A stretch of 64,000 nt of DNA from Sipunculus nudus. Lineage: Eukaryota > Annelida > Sipuncula > Golfingiida > Sipunculidae. Below the pieces are notes generated by a model that saw only the letters and a list, made by a program, of their open reading frames with translations, ran no database searches and had not been told where the DNA came from. Each line of letters starts with the position of its first letter. Position 1 is the stretch's first letter. Shown piece after piece: positions 1 through 13,000 of the stretch. Location: the NCBI GenBank assembly GCA_026874595.1, contig CM049314.1, positions 60,057,300 through 60,121,299 on the forward strand, in the 5' to 3' direction. The position numbers were made by a program, and so were the translations under genes.

Positions 1-547
1 TTAAAGCATATAATCCAGATCAACAGTTCACATAAATCTTCTCAGAGAATAATATTCAAATTCAATCACAAAATTAATCTGTTGTAATCAAAAAGTGAAG
101 TTCTGATAGTGATCCTAAAGACAACCAGAAGACTATATAAAATCCGTTACAAATTCGAAGAAGATCTATAACTGCTGCAATTATCGGAAAGGTCCGAAAA
201 CTGACTCACACTCTTCCGTGTCCGCTGGAATATGTTCTCTCCTCTCCCTCTAAAAACAGCTCCCTATTTATAACTTTTCATCCTAAAATTCTAGAATCTT
301 CTATTTCACAAACAGTCGAAAGAACCCAATAATACATAAAACACACGCCCAAAGAACATTACAAGACACGCGCTCATAGAGCGCGACCATCCCAGAAAGT
401 TCCAGATCAGGAGAAGCGCTCTATTTCTACACGTCAGACCCCACACGTGGGCCGGCCCGGCTCGTGCGTCTCCCTTGGCAACGGACAATGCTAGCGCTAC
501 ATGGACACGTGCGAGACTGCTGCACACAATAAAAGAGACCTCTGTAA
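1..547 (-). repeat. LTR-like dispersed repeat, copy 1
   Basis: From about base 130 to 547 this block is clearly related to 28,739-29,276 and 57,357-56,815. Shared landmarks are the segment around the 'ctgcaattatcgga' word, the 'ttataacttttcatcc' segment and the 'attctagaa' word. On the minus strand all three copies keep a TATAAATA box (265-272 here) followed by a GC-richer stretch, as in an LTR or Pol II promoter. The minus-strand edge near 551 begins TGTTACAG, which suits an LTR start. No internal retroelement coding sequence adjoins it, so a solo LTR is one reading; a non-coding repeat with a promoter is another. The repeat relationship is seen directly; the LTR identity is inference. Confidence 0.5.
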
Positions 548-1587
548 CAGTATCTAAACTGAAATCATTATCAAAAGATACCATAAGTAATTTTACAGAT
601 TTATTATAAATGATTTCTATGAGTTAATTGTCGAACTATATTCTTACATTAAAACCATCCGTAGTATTTGTTTTGCATTAATCTGGATTAGCTTGTTAAT
701 TTTACAAGATATCTCAAACCATTTCAAAGTGGTGGATGATTCTGACATAAAGTATCTCTTTTAACACTACGATTTCACCATTATACTTTTAGGCACCTTT
801 ATACATGTGTCGTGCATGAAGCGTAAAGTCTGGTGAAAATCGCTTCTGTTATTTATCTAAATATTTTGAGCAATCTGCAGATCTGACAGGAACCTGACAG
901 GCAACCCCCCCCCCAAGATGCTTGCTGATGATATGCGTTGGTAAGAATACAAAAATTGCACTACGAAATTGGAGGTGGTTTCCTTTACCAAAAATTACCT
1001 TAAAAAAAGTGTTATTAGTAAATAAAGGTATAATATATATTAGACAAGGTTCGAGGTACCTGCAGATCCCCTATACCCCCCCCCCCCCCACTAAATAGAA
1101 CCACCCTTTATCGTTCCCGAAGTGTCTTTAACACTTTTGGATATGAAGAAAATAAAGAAAAGGTGAGAAAATAAACAGCAGTAGCTGTTTCTGACACCCA
1201 TCCGCAGATTTTTTATCCATTCTACCTATAGTTATTTAAACACATTCATTCAGCACCCTAAAAAATAAGAAAATTAACAGTGGAACCTTGAAAGTCCATC
1301 TAAAAAATTATTCACATGTAACCATCAAAATATAATAAAAGAGCCTGCTTTACCACATATAGTGGGCATACTGGTTACAAACTCGGATTAAACAAGGCAT
1401 CTTTTATTTTTCAAATTATTTTGGCGTTCAAACCTTATTTATTTACAATTTAGGGAACCCTGAAAGGTTGGTTTCGTCGAGTTCCGGATATTGGCTTTGA
1501 GGCATATATTGTGTCTCTGTCTTATTGACAAATTCCCTTAAGTAAAGCATTGCCTGATCCATGGATCATATTTAGAGATCTCATGTC
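548..1587. other. Intergenic, no gene seen
   Basis: A+T-rich sequence with two C homopolymer runs (905-914 and 1,076-1,089). Short open frames here show no domain, splice context or homology within the window. Confidence 0.6.
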
Positions 1588-1665
1588 GAGCCTGGTGGCG
1601 TAATGGTTAGGGCGCTGGAATTGTGACCGCAATATTATGAGTTTGTGTCCCGTCCAAACCGTAGT
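1588..1665 (+). repeat. tRNA-derived SINE head
   Basis: The stretch from 1,590 resembles a tRNA gene 5' half, with an A-box-like 'tggcgtaatggttag' at 1,596-1,610. About 40 bases on there is a degenerate B-box-like 'gtttgtgtcccgtcc' (1,641-1,655). The T-arm word departs from the tRNA consensus and no clean cloverleaf forms, so this is a SINE head or tRNA relic and not a working tRNA. It abuts a hAT-like fragment. Confidence 0.45.
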
Positions 1666-1711
1666 GTGCGCTAAGACTCCTGGCCAAAGTCTACACCGCA
1701 AGGGTACGCCC

Positions 1712-1810
1712 AAAGGGCGGATCCAGGATTTAGAACGGGGGAAGGGGGTCCGACCCAGTAGGACCAATGGCAAAGCCTTATAAAGGGCCCCAAATCCGGA
1801 AAAGGGGGAT
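1712..1810. mobile_element. hAT-like transposon end fragment
   Basis: The word 'gggcggatccagga' followed by a purine/G-rich run resembles the GGGGCGGATC-type terminal repeats seen in full at 18,249 and 21,115 in this window. Only one end is recognisable and no target duplication was found. Likely a relic. Confidence 0.35.
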
Positions 1811-2694
1811 CCTTGACGTTAAAATCGGCTAAGACTGACAGCATCGGTTATGTCATACTATAAACCCCCACCGTTTCATATGTTGGCTATAATGCCATTT
1901 GAACTTCAAACACACCATGGTCCATTAAAGCATTTATATATGATGACTGATATAAAGTTATAGCAATCGCCTTTTCCTTCATTGTGGCAGCTATCTTTAC
2001 AGCCAGTTTGAATGATTCAGTACGTGTATTACCTTTAAATGTAAAACTTCAATCTAGGGTCTTCTGAAAACCACAATTCTGTCCGTTATTCATGGACCTT
2101 TTATCTAGTGTTTTACAAAATGCAGCCATATTTTTTTATTCTGTTATAATTCAAAATGTGTTAAAGACACTTTTGGGACCACACGCAAAGCACCCCTTAA
2201 CTCCATTTCTGTATGTCTGTATTCAGAGTTATGAAAACATTACTATGTTAACAAAAAAAAAAAAAAAAACTTTTAACTTTCATTCATTTAAGTTTGAGAA
2301 GTTATTGACATGAATATTACATGGCTTGTGTACGTGTCACTTGACGCAAACATAACCCTAGAGCCAAAGGTAACCGAATATACCTTGGTTTTATAAGTGG
2401 GGAACACTTTAACCGTTCAGGTTCAATTTTGTTCGGGTTGACATTTAAAATGGCAATGAAACTTATATTGAAAGATAAGCAGTGTCTACAAAAGTGAAAA
2501 ATCGACCTTGGCTTGCCCAATTTTTGGTTTGACCTTGGAAATGACCAAGAAATTCAAAATTTCGGTGGCATCCACCAACACTATTTTCTTCACTCTGTGA
2601 CTGATTGATCTAGCATGTATGCCTGCTATTAACTAGCAATGCTATATAAAATGAAAAAAATGATCTTTTGCTGGCCATCTAGCATTATGATTAT
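1811..2694. other. Intergenic, no gene seen
   Basis: A+T-rich sequence with an A run near 2,251-2,268. No coding signal that I trust on either strand. Confidence 0.55.
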
Positions 2695-2935
2695 CCACAC
2701 GGTGTGAGGAAGATTGCAGTTCGTCAGCTCCCTTCTGTGTGTAACAACCTGCGAAACCCCGTCTCGCTAAACCAACCAGTCTCTCAGCCAGCCTGTTCCC
2801 AAACCACCACCACAACCTGTGACCAGTACGGATTTACAAGCTATGCATTCAATCTGGGGTTTCCTCCGGAAATATTCCACCACCAAGTGCAGGATGACAG
2901 CAAGTACAAAATAGCATAATATTTCCCAAAACATG
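2695..2935 (-). pseudogene. Decayed SDR exon 1
   Basis: Read on the minus strand, this is a degenerate copy of exon 1 of the SDR genes at 13,152-13,488 and 42,103-42,439. The plus-strand words 'ctcccttctgtgtgtaaca', 'ctgtgaccagtacggattt' and 'ctggggtttcctccggaaat' each match that exon, in the same order and spacing. They correspond to the end of the transmembrane segment, the FRRKP stretch, the TGxxxGxG dinucleotide-binding loop and the GCYTQKG segment. The glycine loop itself is scrambled (a CCACCACCAC run replaces it), there are several small indels, and no exon 2-4 relic is visible downstream. It lies just left of the 29 kb tandem unit. It is a dead fragment of a fourth cluster member. An open frame on the opposite strand over this stretch is only its shadow. 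Confidence 0.8.
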
Positions 2936-3551
2936 GTCTAGTTTCTAGTAAACTAGTAGTAAACCTTAATGTCAGTGTTGATAATTTATTTCAGCGTATT
3001 ATTTATGGTAAATGGATCTGCATGGAACTAAAAGGATCAAAGACATACAGTAATAATTTCTGTCACTAATTCTAAAATTTATAAGATGAATATACAATAT
3101 ATCTGTGTAAATGGGTACTTGGCATTTCTCAGCTGATTGTTACCGTCATCAGTGCAAACTAAGGAAATATAACATTAACAGTAATCCTGAAGAATGAACC
3201 TCGCTCCATCAAGTACAAATATTTGCACATTTTGGGATATAGACTGTAAAGTCCAAACATTCAATCGTTTGTGAAAAGGTGAAAATGCGCATCTTAGATA
3301 ACAACATAACATTTTTAAACATTTAAATTCAACACTCATGGTTATATAATTGATGTAGAAATCTATGTTAACTTTACATTATACCGGCTTCTAGGGTCTA
3401 GGCAGAGCACATGCAAGACTCAGAGCTCGAGTATCAGCAGACCCCAACCAAGGCTGAGCCCTCTGCAGGGTAGTGGAAAGGACGTGCCTCACGGATGAGT
3501 GCGATATGAGGGGTTCCTCGATGTTGTGACCCAGCAGAGTGTTATGGCAGA
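2936..3551. other. Intergenic, no gene seen
   Basis: A+T-rich sequence with a GC-richer block at about 3,390-3,550. I recognise nothing coding in it. Confidence 0.5.
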
Positions 3552-3843
3552 AACACCCCCTAACTAATTATAGAAATATTTGAATGCTTTAAATGGGAAA
3601 AACAGATAAAATGAGAGGTGTTATAGTTGAACGGGGGGGGGGGAGTGAGCGCCCTCTCTTGATATGCCACTGAAGCACGTAACCTAAGCAACAACACCCC
3701 CTAACAATTATAGAAATATTTGAATGCTTTAAATGGGAAAAACAGATAAAATGAGGTGTTATAGTTGAACGGGGGGGGGGGGGGGGGGGGGGGGAGTGAG
3801 CGCCCTCTCTTGATATGCCACTAGCGCATGTAACCTAAGCAAC
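3552..3843. repeat. 141-bp tandem duplication with G tracts
   Basis: Two head-to-tail copies start at 3,552 and 3,693 with the same 'aacaccccctaac' word. Both continue through 'gaatgctttaaatgggaaaa' and a G homopolymer, and end in 'gtaacctaagcaac'. The G run is about 11 in copy 1 and more than 20 in copy 2, so the tract has changed length since duplication. Confidence 0.9.
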
Positions 3844-3908
3844 AGGTCACCATTATTTAAAATCGTTGGTTGGTTGGTTCAGGTTCATCTGAGTAAAACA
3901 ACATTGGA

Positions 3909-6900
3909 GTGCGTTATAGAGCAGAAATAAATATCATTATTATTATTATTACAACGGCTTTTTCCTCACACTCTTTTATATAGTATACAAAGATAAAAAA
4001 ATATATTAAATTGTCAATTGACTAATTATATTTAATTCAAATATTTAAAAGTCAATTCCTCTTGTTTGCACATTTATCTCTAGTCTTTTTTTGCAGGAAT
4101 GTCTGGTAAGAGATTCATTAAGGTAAATTGTTGTTCTCGCGATGAAAATGCAATACTGGAAATTCAACTGGTTTGTAATAAAAATTATCCAGCCTGTGAA
4201 AATATTTTTTTATATCAGTTCCCCCCCCCCCCTACATCCTCGTTTATAATATTTAATTTATAATTTTTAATATGGCGATTCATGGCTAAAGCAAAAGGCC
4301 CGACGTGATTACTTTATAAAAGCAATACACTTCTCTTTGTTTCCTTTTAATTATAGTGTCATGGAATATTGGCAGTTCTATCTTTGTGAAGGTGATTTTA
4401 ATGGTAAGGTATTATGAATCCTTCTGAGGTTAATAATTTATATGCATGGCATAGGCATAATCCAGTCATGACCTGCCGTTTAGACATAAGACAAAAAATA
4501 AATCATAGCTTCAATCCAGATTTAACTAAATTTCGTATAGGGCACTGGAGGTGTCCTAAGCTAAGCATGGATATTCCGCTCTGCAGTTTAAAGCCTTGTT
4601 GATAGGTTACCACTAAATGGGAGTTAGTCTTAAGATGCTTGGATTAATGTTAATGAAAAGTCATGTCATTTACCAAGACCAGCAACTTTGTCAGCTCGGA
4701 TGCAGCGCTGTGTTTGATATAACGCGGTGCACCTGTCGGGCGCGGAGTCGTGACGTTACTCGCAAATACAGCTAACATAAGCACTAGCATCCACCCAGTT
4801 CAAAATTCCGTCGGTTCTTTGGATTCACTGACGCGGCATATAAGACATCGATAAAATGAAAGACACCGAGTTGACCTTAGTATATGAAAATTTTCATTAT
4901 ACCTCGTAATTAGTCATTATCTTTTACGATCGCTGGTTGGTTGATTGGTTATTCGTTTACTTCCTGGTAGCAACTATACTCAAAAAGATTAGAGTGAAAA
5001 TTGAGAGGTCAAGCTCGTGTGCCCGATGTCAGCTGCATGGAGTGCCAACATTCAGAAGTGACTATATTCAGTGTTTAAGTGTATTTAACTTTCATCTGTT
5101 AACATATTTTTAAGTATTTCACATTGCATTTTCTTTATGTTACTCTATAACATTTCATCTGTGTAAAACAAGATTGAACTGGTTCTGTTAGCAGATATTC
5201 TTGGTATAAACGCAATATAGACTTATATTATCATTATTGTTTAGAGAGTCTTTTGCCCATAACTGTGTTTATTTTACCTATATTTTATGCCCATTAAATA
5301 TACAGGAATATGTGTACTGTTGACAAAACATTGACCTTTTAAAGACACATGAAAGATAAAAAGTATTAAACCAAGATAGTAAATCTCAAATTATCTTTAA
5401 AAAGGTATTATCCTGGACTTGATGGAATTCGAGGTTAAGATCGGTATTAGTGATATATAGGACTATCATATACAAACAATAAGATAACAAGTTACCATTA
5501 CAATACAAGAGTAACCTGTATTAAGATAACAAAATTCCATTATAATAAATGGATAGGTTGGATTAAAATATTAACCCACATATAAGAAAGACTACGGGAT
5601 GTTTATGTACGAGTATATTTGAGGTTAAAACTGCATCCTCCAAATTAGTCCGATAGATCATTAACATAATTACTGCACACGTGACATGAATTCCAAAATA
5701 CTTTACAATTAGGTACAACTAGGACAGATAAAACAATTCGAAATAATGATATGTGTGAATGTTTGTCACAGGTAATTACAATTACAAACCCCAACCCTGA
5801 AACAGAATTAACTTTTAAAACAAAAAATGACTAGATCATGTGTCACTCATATATTTCATGTATTTAATGAATGGTTTGAGGGAGTATGGCACGAAGGGCT
5901 ATCCACGGGGTTTGGATTTGCATGGTAAACGTATTAATTTTCTACTTGATCGAATCAGTTCATTGTAACTATTCAAATGGTTTCTTTATAACCTTAGCTT
6001 TCCATATGAATTTCATCAAAACAGGTGATCTTCTGTGAAACATTCTTTAATATATGTTTGTGATGTCCCGCTATACCAAATGACAATAACAAAAGAAGAA
6101 CACTTTCAATCATATAAGTATAAATTGATTCAGAATTATTTTCACTTGTATATTTTCTGACCATCCATCTGAGGTCTGAACAAATGACTGTTCCTAAATA
6201 TGCATATTTACTGATCAGTTCCCCTACTGCATTTCCAAACTAGACCTGGTTCATAACTTCATATTGTTTCCTAAAGTCAAACAATTTATTTTGTTTCACT
6301 TGCATTTAATAATGGATTTCGCTCATTACTCGAGTCATAATAATAATTCCTGTCTGCATAATGATTCGTCATCATCTGAGATCAAACCTAAAAGCACAGT
6401 GATATCACCATATCTAATTATCTTACAGTTTCCTCTAGTTGATCATGTCACTGATGTAAAAACTTTACAATAGTGGCGAGAGAACACAGCCCTGTGGGCC
6501 CAAGTATTGATAGTAAGTGTATCAGTGGAACCACACTCTGGATTCCTTTTTATCCATGCTCGCTGCGCCCTATTTCTTTGAAAGTTATAAATCCAGGCAC
6601 AACTATATGTAAGAGATGTCAAGTTTTCAAGATATCAATTATTCTAATTTGTTCACTAAAATGCCAGATAATATTGTATTAAAAGCAAAGCTAAAATCAA
6701 CAAATAAAGTTCAACATATGTCACGGATTTGTATGGAAACCAGGGGTTCTTAAAGATTGGGGTGGGGAGAGGCTTTGCCCAATGTTGTAGCTTCCACAAG
6801 GAATGTAATCTTTTACAACCTAAAAACACAAAGCGAATTTCCCTCTATTCGATACTACGCGACGATTTGGTAAGTATTTGCGATGGAAAAATCGGAATAT

Positions 6901-8170
6901 CGAAAGACCTCTCAAACCAGGTCGCCGAAAAATCGTTTGCTAAGCATCACAAGGTATCGGAGCGTGTACATTGCATCGAGAAAGATGTGCCAGATCGTCA
7001 GAAATTTCAATGTTTGCAGAAAAAAATTTGGTCGCAAAGTTTTGTCGCAAACAATAGCGACAAAATATCAACCAATCTCACAGAAGCTTTTGAATTTATC
7101 CCCAGCTCCCAGGTAAGGCACCCCAGATATGTTTTATGTCTCAAACCATCAGCTTTATGTCATCGGTGACCTTTCACCGATCAGTACAATTTGGATTTAT
7201 GAATTCTTTGGCTGGTGGAATTGTTTCACAATGACTGCAAGTGTATTTTCTTTTTTTTTCTGCTATTGGTGTAGATGTGCAAATTGCACCTGCTATAGAG
7301 AGAGAATGAGGCTGGATCAAGAAGTGTTCTTATTCATACGTCACCCATAAGGCTTGCCCGACACATCTGTGATTGTTTGGCAATGTTCGGCTTTGCATCT
7401 GCAACAGTTCTTGGTTGCCCAGCAGTTGATGCCTGTGAACAGTCGAAAAACAATCACCGATGCAAAGGCAAACATTAGCGGAACTATAACCGGGCTTCGC
7501 CGACTATTCACGGGCATGGTCAGGGAAAAAGAAAGCCATTCACGTATAGGGAAAACCTTAGTGACGATGCCAGATTCAAATGATCTAAAACGATTATCGT
7601 TAGTTAACATCATGATCACGAATAATGTTACATACATGAATTCATTGTCCTTGTGTGCTTGTTACATTTGCATTGGCCAATTCAGATAATTAGCGACAGA
7701 AGCCTTAAAACCCAGCGAAATAAGAACAGCCCATCAAAATCTGATTCGGCAAACTACTTATGAAAAACAAAACAGAGTCCCTCTCTTAGAACATCCTTGT
7801 CCTCCTCCCTCCTAGACTATATCATATATCGTGCAAAAATATTTGTTAGTGTTGAAACCTAACTCAACCATACCCTAACTTTAGCATCAACTCACTTTTC
7901 AACACTCATAATTTACATTGGCTCTAAACTTACATTTACATTGGCAACATAATAGGCTCATATTTATGACAATTCAAGGAAACAACGACGCATATAATAC
8001 CCTACGTTTCTCAATATGAGATGCAAAATTTAATGATTATTAAGGAAGCCATAAAATTGTAAACTGATTAACGGAGTTCTCTTGAAAATATTGTGTTTAA
8101 TATTCTTTAAAAAAATGAGGGGGCAATAGGTGCTTTGTCTAGCACTCCTCAAAGAGCGAGGGAACAAGTC
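3909..8170. repeat. Diverged left arm of unit A
   Basis: Alignable to 33,752-37,000 but with many substitutions and indels, unlike the near-identical sequence to its right. About 1 kb (5,205-6,186) has no counterpart in unit B. There, the 'ctgttagcag' word joins directly to the 'gactgtttctaaata' word at about 35,025-35,050. I see no credible gene. A minus-strand frame at 7,341-7,637 has a counterpart at 36,217-36,414 but is not convincing. Confidence 0.75.
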
Positions 8171-8367
8171 CCCCTGAACTCCCTCTAAAAAAGCAAGGCC
8201 AATGATTAACAATGAGCGGTAACTTACATTTGAATGAGTAAGAGTAATTTTTACTGCTGCCGTTTAACTATCTAGATCCAGACGCATGTGTGCGTGTCTG
8301 TTTGTTTGGTAAAGTATATATATATAGTCCTGCCAGTTAATTAATAATGATATTTTTTAAAGTAACG

Positions 8368-8368
<1 letters not shown>

Positions 8369-8402
<34 letters not shown>

Positions 8403-8420
8403 GGAGAGAGAAAGAGAGTG
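8369..8420. repeat. (GA)n microsatellite
   Basis: GA dinucleotide run with a few interruptions. It recurs with a different length at about 37,243-37,296. Confidence 0.9.
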
Positions 8421-8635
8421 AGAAATTAAGGTTAGGCAATACTAAATTCCTATGATTGATTTTAAAAGTTTTGATAATATAAAATGCATTTAGATTCATT
8501 TTAACGACAAACATAGTTAAGACGAAGTCCCTTTGTCATTTACTGTTACGTCTGCGGATAAGGCTATGGAACACTAGATATAAAACAAAATACATTCACA
8601 CTGTTGCCTGTGAAAGGTTTAAGTTGTAGTTTAAC

Positions 8636-8649
8636 TTTATTGGTTTATT
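8636..8649 (-). promoter_or_regulatory. Possible poly(A) signals for SDR copy A
   Basis: Two AATAAA hexamers on the minus strand (8,636-8,641 and 8,644-8,649) lie about 530 bases after the stop codon at 9,179. They would give a plausible 3' UTR and are conserved in unit B near 37,512. An ATTAAA only 8 bases after the stop is the alternative. Position-based inference only. Confidence 0.3.
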
Positions 8650-9178
8650 GTTCAAATAAAGTTTGTGTTCAAATTTAAATTTTCAATCAATTTGCAAGAA
8701 TGATTATAACTTTATCTTGTATATGTAAAGTGATCGAGCAAAAAAAAAAAAACATTTTCTCCTTTCAAATCATTCGGGAAAATAGTCTAAAGATGTAAAC
8801 AAGCACCTTCAAAGTAAAGTGTCTCTAAGACGGTTTTGCTTAAACTTTATAATAAGCATCCAGCAAACCACTGAAAATAAGTCCGCTAAATACTGTAATT
8901 AAAACAGGATCTAACTTTAGATATATATCATTAAAGATTAGAGGTTTTCTTCATTGGTGGGTGATTTCAACCTAAATCGATATACATATATTCCACTATT
9001 TATATTTATATTGTATTATTTCCCGTTATCTATATGAATTCCGCCACTTCATTGTAAATACTACACAAAACATTATAATCTGAAGTTGAGATGATATATA
9101 GGAACAAGAACGATCAATCCGACACCGCCCATCAAACAGTATCCTGTCAATCCGCAGAATTTTCTTTAATAAATGTGG

Positions 9179-9960
9179 TCAGATCAAGAAACGGAAGATC
9201 TGAGTTCGGCGTGGGAGGAGAAAGTCCTGTAACCAGGAAGGCACGTAGCTCAGTGGAATGAAGAAATACCTGGCCTCCCATCCACAGCTGTATCGTTTCT
9301 TGGGGTTCACCGCAAACAGCGCGTGCTGGTAGGCGTCCACAACCTCATCCAAGTTCTTGTTTTGCAATTTGGCCATGTTTTTCCTGACAGCAAAAGCTGA
9401 AAAATCATACCAAATATTCATGCTGGAAAACTAAAATATTAAGAATTTATTGTGTCATGGCCGTTCGATCGTCTTACACATTATTTAAGTCTTGGTGAAG
9501 CTGTGTTTATCAATGTTGGGTGTTCGTCACAGCGTGGTGGACGAGGCTGTCGTCAGAGCGGCGAGTTTGTAATACCGGGGTGTCATCTTTTACTGAATAT
9601 AAGATTCGTATTGTAAAACCTCTCTCATGTAACACTCGAATAGGAATTAAGTGTAACTGAACGTTGAAAGACGAATTGCCAAGGCTGTTATGAAATATCT
9701 GGAAGCATTAAATTATCTAGTTGAATCATAAATAACTGTACCCGGAGAGCACCATATCTTTTTATCACAAAGTATTCCATGTATCATTATCATTAAAGAA
9801 CTATTATCACCAGTTTAGCCATTAATGTGAATCCTAACAACCGCTTTCCATACTTTGATCCATGATAATCTTAGGAAAAGACATATAGACACAAAACATC
9901 AAGCATAGAAATAGTAAGCAAGAGAAAAGAACACTCATCGATGTTAATAATAATTATATA

Positions 9961-10019
<59 letters not shown>

Positions 10020-13000
10020 GTTACTTTTATAAGGACTACATTAAGTCCATTTGACCAGAGAGAATGGTTACTAGTAAACTTTGGCTATATACACATCACT
10101 TATGTTTAACTTATATGGTCTTATACTGAGTGAAACATATCAATGAAGTGATAAATCAGAACACATCTGTAGAATATAACTAATGAATAATTACCTTTGT
10201 CAACATAATCGGACCCAACTATTTCTTGGTCATCAGACGACATTCGGTCATATGCTCGTTGGATCCGGCTATGTGTAAGGTCAAGGCCAGTAATGTTGGT
10301 GGCGAAGGGTGCAGGTTCAATGGCGGCGACATGACAGCCGTACTTCTTCATGTGAGGCCTGAAAAAAAACACTCCTAGGTGTCTGGGTAATGCGGATAGT
10401 TCACATCGGTTTCAATACTTATTGTGTGTTCCAAGGGGCATTAAGCCAATTTCGAATTGGGAGTTATGATTGACATGAACACCGAAGCCAAAGAAATTCC
10501 CGTTACCCGGTACATCAAACCAGACCTAAACCCTTCTAGAGCTTTCACACGGCACCTTAGCTGAGTGCATAATTCAATTCGTATTGAAAACGGTTAGTAA
10601 CCATTCCCTGAACTTGGTTCAGAACGTGTTAGCTAAATTGGATTAAGAACATTTTAGATTGCTGTATGATCTACATTAAAGTGGGCTGAAACCGTTTTGC
10701 ACTTTCGGTGTGCTCGGTTTCAAGTCTGATCCTTTTATATATAATTGAAAAACAGTATATATTATTATTTGAAACCTACCAGCTCCAATATCTATCTATT
10801 AATATATTTGTTGATGACAAAAAGTATAAAAAATAAAATCCTATATTGTTATATAAGGTAACATCATCGACATGAACTGCTGCAACGCTCTAAAATTACA
10901 TAATCATATTATGATTCTTTGATAGTCGTGCAGTTTATTAGCCAGCAGGGAGGTTTCGGACTAGGTTTAACCTGCTGGGCGTGGGATCATTATATGTCTA
11001 TCAAAAGGAAGAAAAAGATACATAGTGTCCGGAACGCACAAGCCAAAATATAGGAGAGTCGCACTCGATTAGGGAGCGACTCGTGGAAAGGGTGTCTGTA
11101 CGTTTAAAAGGTATTTGAGATTCAGTTTTTTTTATACTTCATCAATATATTATCAATATACGGTTAGATCATGTCATTATGTGATTTTCTAATAATAATG
11201 AAATATAAGGGCCAGTTAGCAGGTTTGATGCAGAATAGTTTTGGTTGCTTTACGCTAAAAGATAAATTTGATCTTTTGAGCCCTGAGAGCAGATATTCGC
11301 ACAGTGGATCGGATGCTTGGCCACCCAAAACCAAGCGCCCCAAAGAGATTAAGAGCGTCGCAGACGCTTACCCCCGACTCACTGAAAACCCCTGATTTAG
11401 TTTTGATTGACTTATATTGTGACATATATAATGTCTGACGTTGTTCTTTTTGTACAGTTAAGTATTTACTCAAAATTATAAATCCTTAGAGCCTACCTTA
11501 ATCCATCAGTCATTGCTTCGACGCCATATTTACTGATGTAGTAGGTCATGTTGTTAAGGTCAAGAGATAATCTCCCTCCAACACTTGACATGTTCACAAT
11601 CCGACCTCTAGCTCTCACGATGAGAGGAAGAAAATGCATTGTCATGTCCATCATCCCCAGAAGGTTCACGTCCAATACGCCCTGGAGGTCGTCCCTGGTT
11701 AGTAAATCAGGTGGGCCAAGTACACTACCAACAATACCAGCATTGTTTACAAGACCCCACAGCCCTGCAATAAAATAACAAACTAGCGCCAATGACTTCC
11801 TTCCGATCCAACGTCTCCTCACAACACGATGGTTTGATAATATGTAGACTGTACCACATTTAGGGTGCCTTTCCACACATGCGGATTTTTACCCGCGCGG
11901 GTCCTTGTAAGCGGGATTCCCTTTCCATATGTTCGGTCCCCGCATGCGGGTGACCCATTAGTTGGGATAAACGCATGCAGTAATAATCATATTTTCTCAA
12001 ATTTTAGTGTTATGTATTAAGTAAATATTCTGTGTTAACATTAACACTAACTGATGAGGCAGATTGAAGCGGATTAATATCGTATCTCACCATCCAGTCT
12101 GAAATGGTAGCCATTTCCTGTCACATTCTAACTTTAGCTGGCCCCGGGCCATATCTCAATGAAGACTGGTCGTATATTTTTATGCAGTCTAATAAGCTCT
12201 ATCACCTCCTTTTTCTTTTCAAAGACAAGGACATATACCTGCTACTGATATATACATGTAACATCCGCATGGGGACCGCAGAAATCCAGCACTGCTTTAT
12301 CCGCATGCGGGACCCACGCGGGGGCAAATACGTATGGAAAGGGGACAATGATAACACGCTTGTTGGATTTCAACCGTGCGAGACCCGCATATATGGAAAG
12401 GCACCCTTAATCAGACGTTTCTCTCCTAATCTTTTAAAGGGAAAAGTTGCTTTTTGCAGTTGATGTTGGACTTTGTTCTTTAACCTATGCTTAAGCGATA
12501 CCGTTAGGCGAAAGCTGGTGATCTTAGACTGCCTGTTGATACTTGTTCTAGTGAAGGATTTCTCCCACATATAAAAAAAAGAAATGTCAACAAAACAAAA
12601 ATTTAGTTTGAAATAACTAAGTTTCCGAGAGACCTGGCAAAAATTTGGAATGAATGTTGTTTGTAAACATACTATACTCTCAGTCCTCGGACTAAACACA
12701 GTATTTAAATAAATTAATTTCTTTCCCGAAGCTCCATAAGATTCAAGCTTACCATCTTTGGGGTATTAATCAAATGAGGCTAGGCGTTGCCTACTTTATA
12801 TAAAAGGTATCCTGGAGCAAAGATATTAACTAACGAACTTATCGAATAAGGCAACCTATTTATCAAAGGGGTGATGAGGGAACAATCCACAATGAAGGTA
12901 GGGGGTACAAATGTAAGGGAAGGCGAAATAGCTTCACCAGGATACCACAGCTGAATAGGTTGCCGATTAGTATATAGTTTAAAAGAGAACATAATATAAC

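Noticed and set aside
1590-1662. Functional tRNA gene
   Set aside because: The A box is good but the T-arm region is degenerate and no cloverleaf could be closed; more likely a SINE head.
2704-2919. 71-codon plus-strand open frame
   Set aside because: It is the antisense shadow of a decayed SDR exon on the minus strand.
7341-7637. Minus-strand frame with a counterpart at 36,217-36,414 (FAFASVIVFRLFTG segment)
   Set aside because: The two copies differ by a frameshift upstream and several amino-acid changes. There is no domain, and the plus strand is also open over the same stretch in both copies.
10121-10372. Upstream ATG (MFFF) for SDR exon 3 as a separate small gene
   Set aside because: The extra residues are translation of the acceptor tract of intron 2; the exon starts at 10,358.
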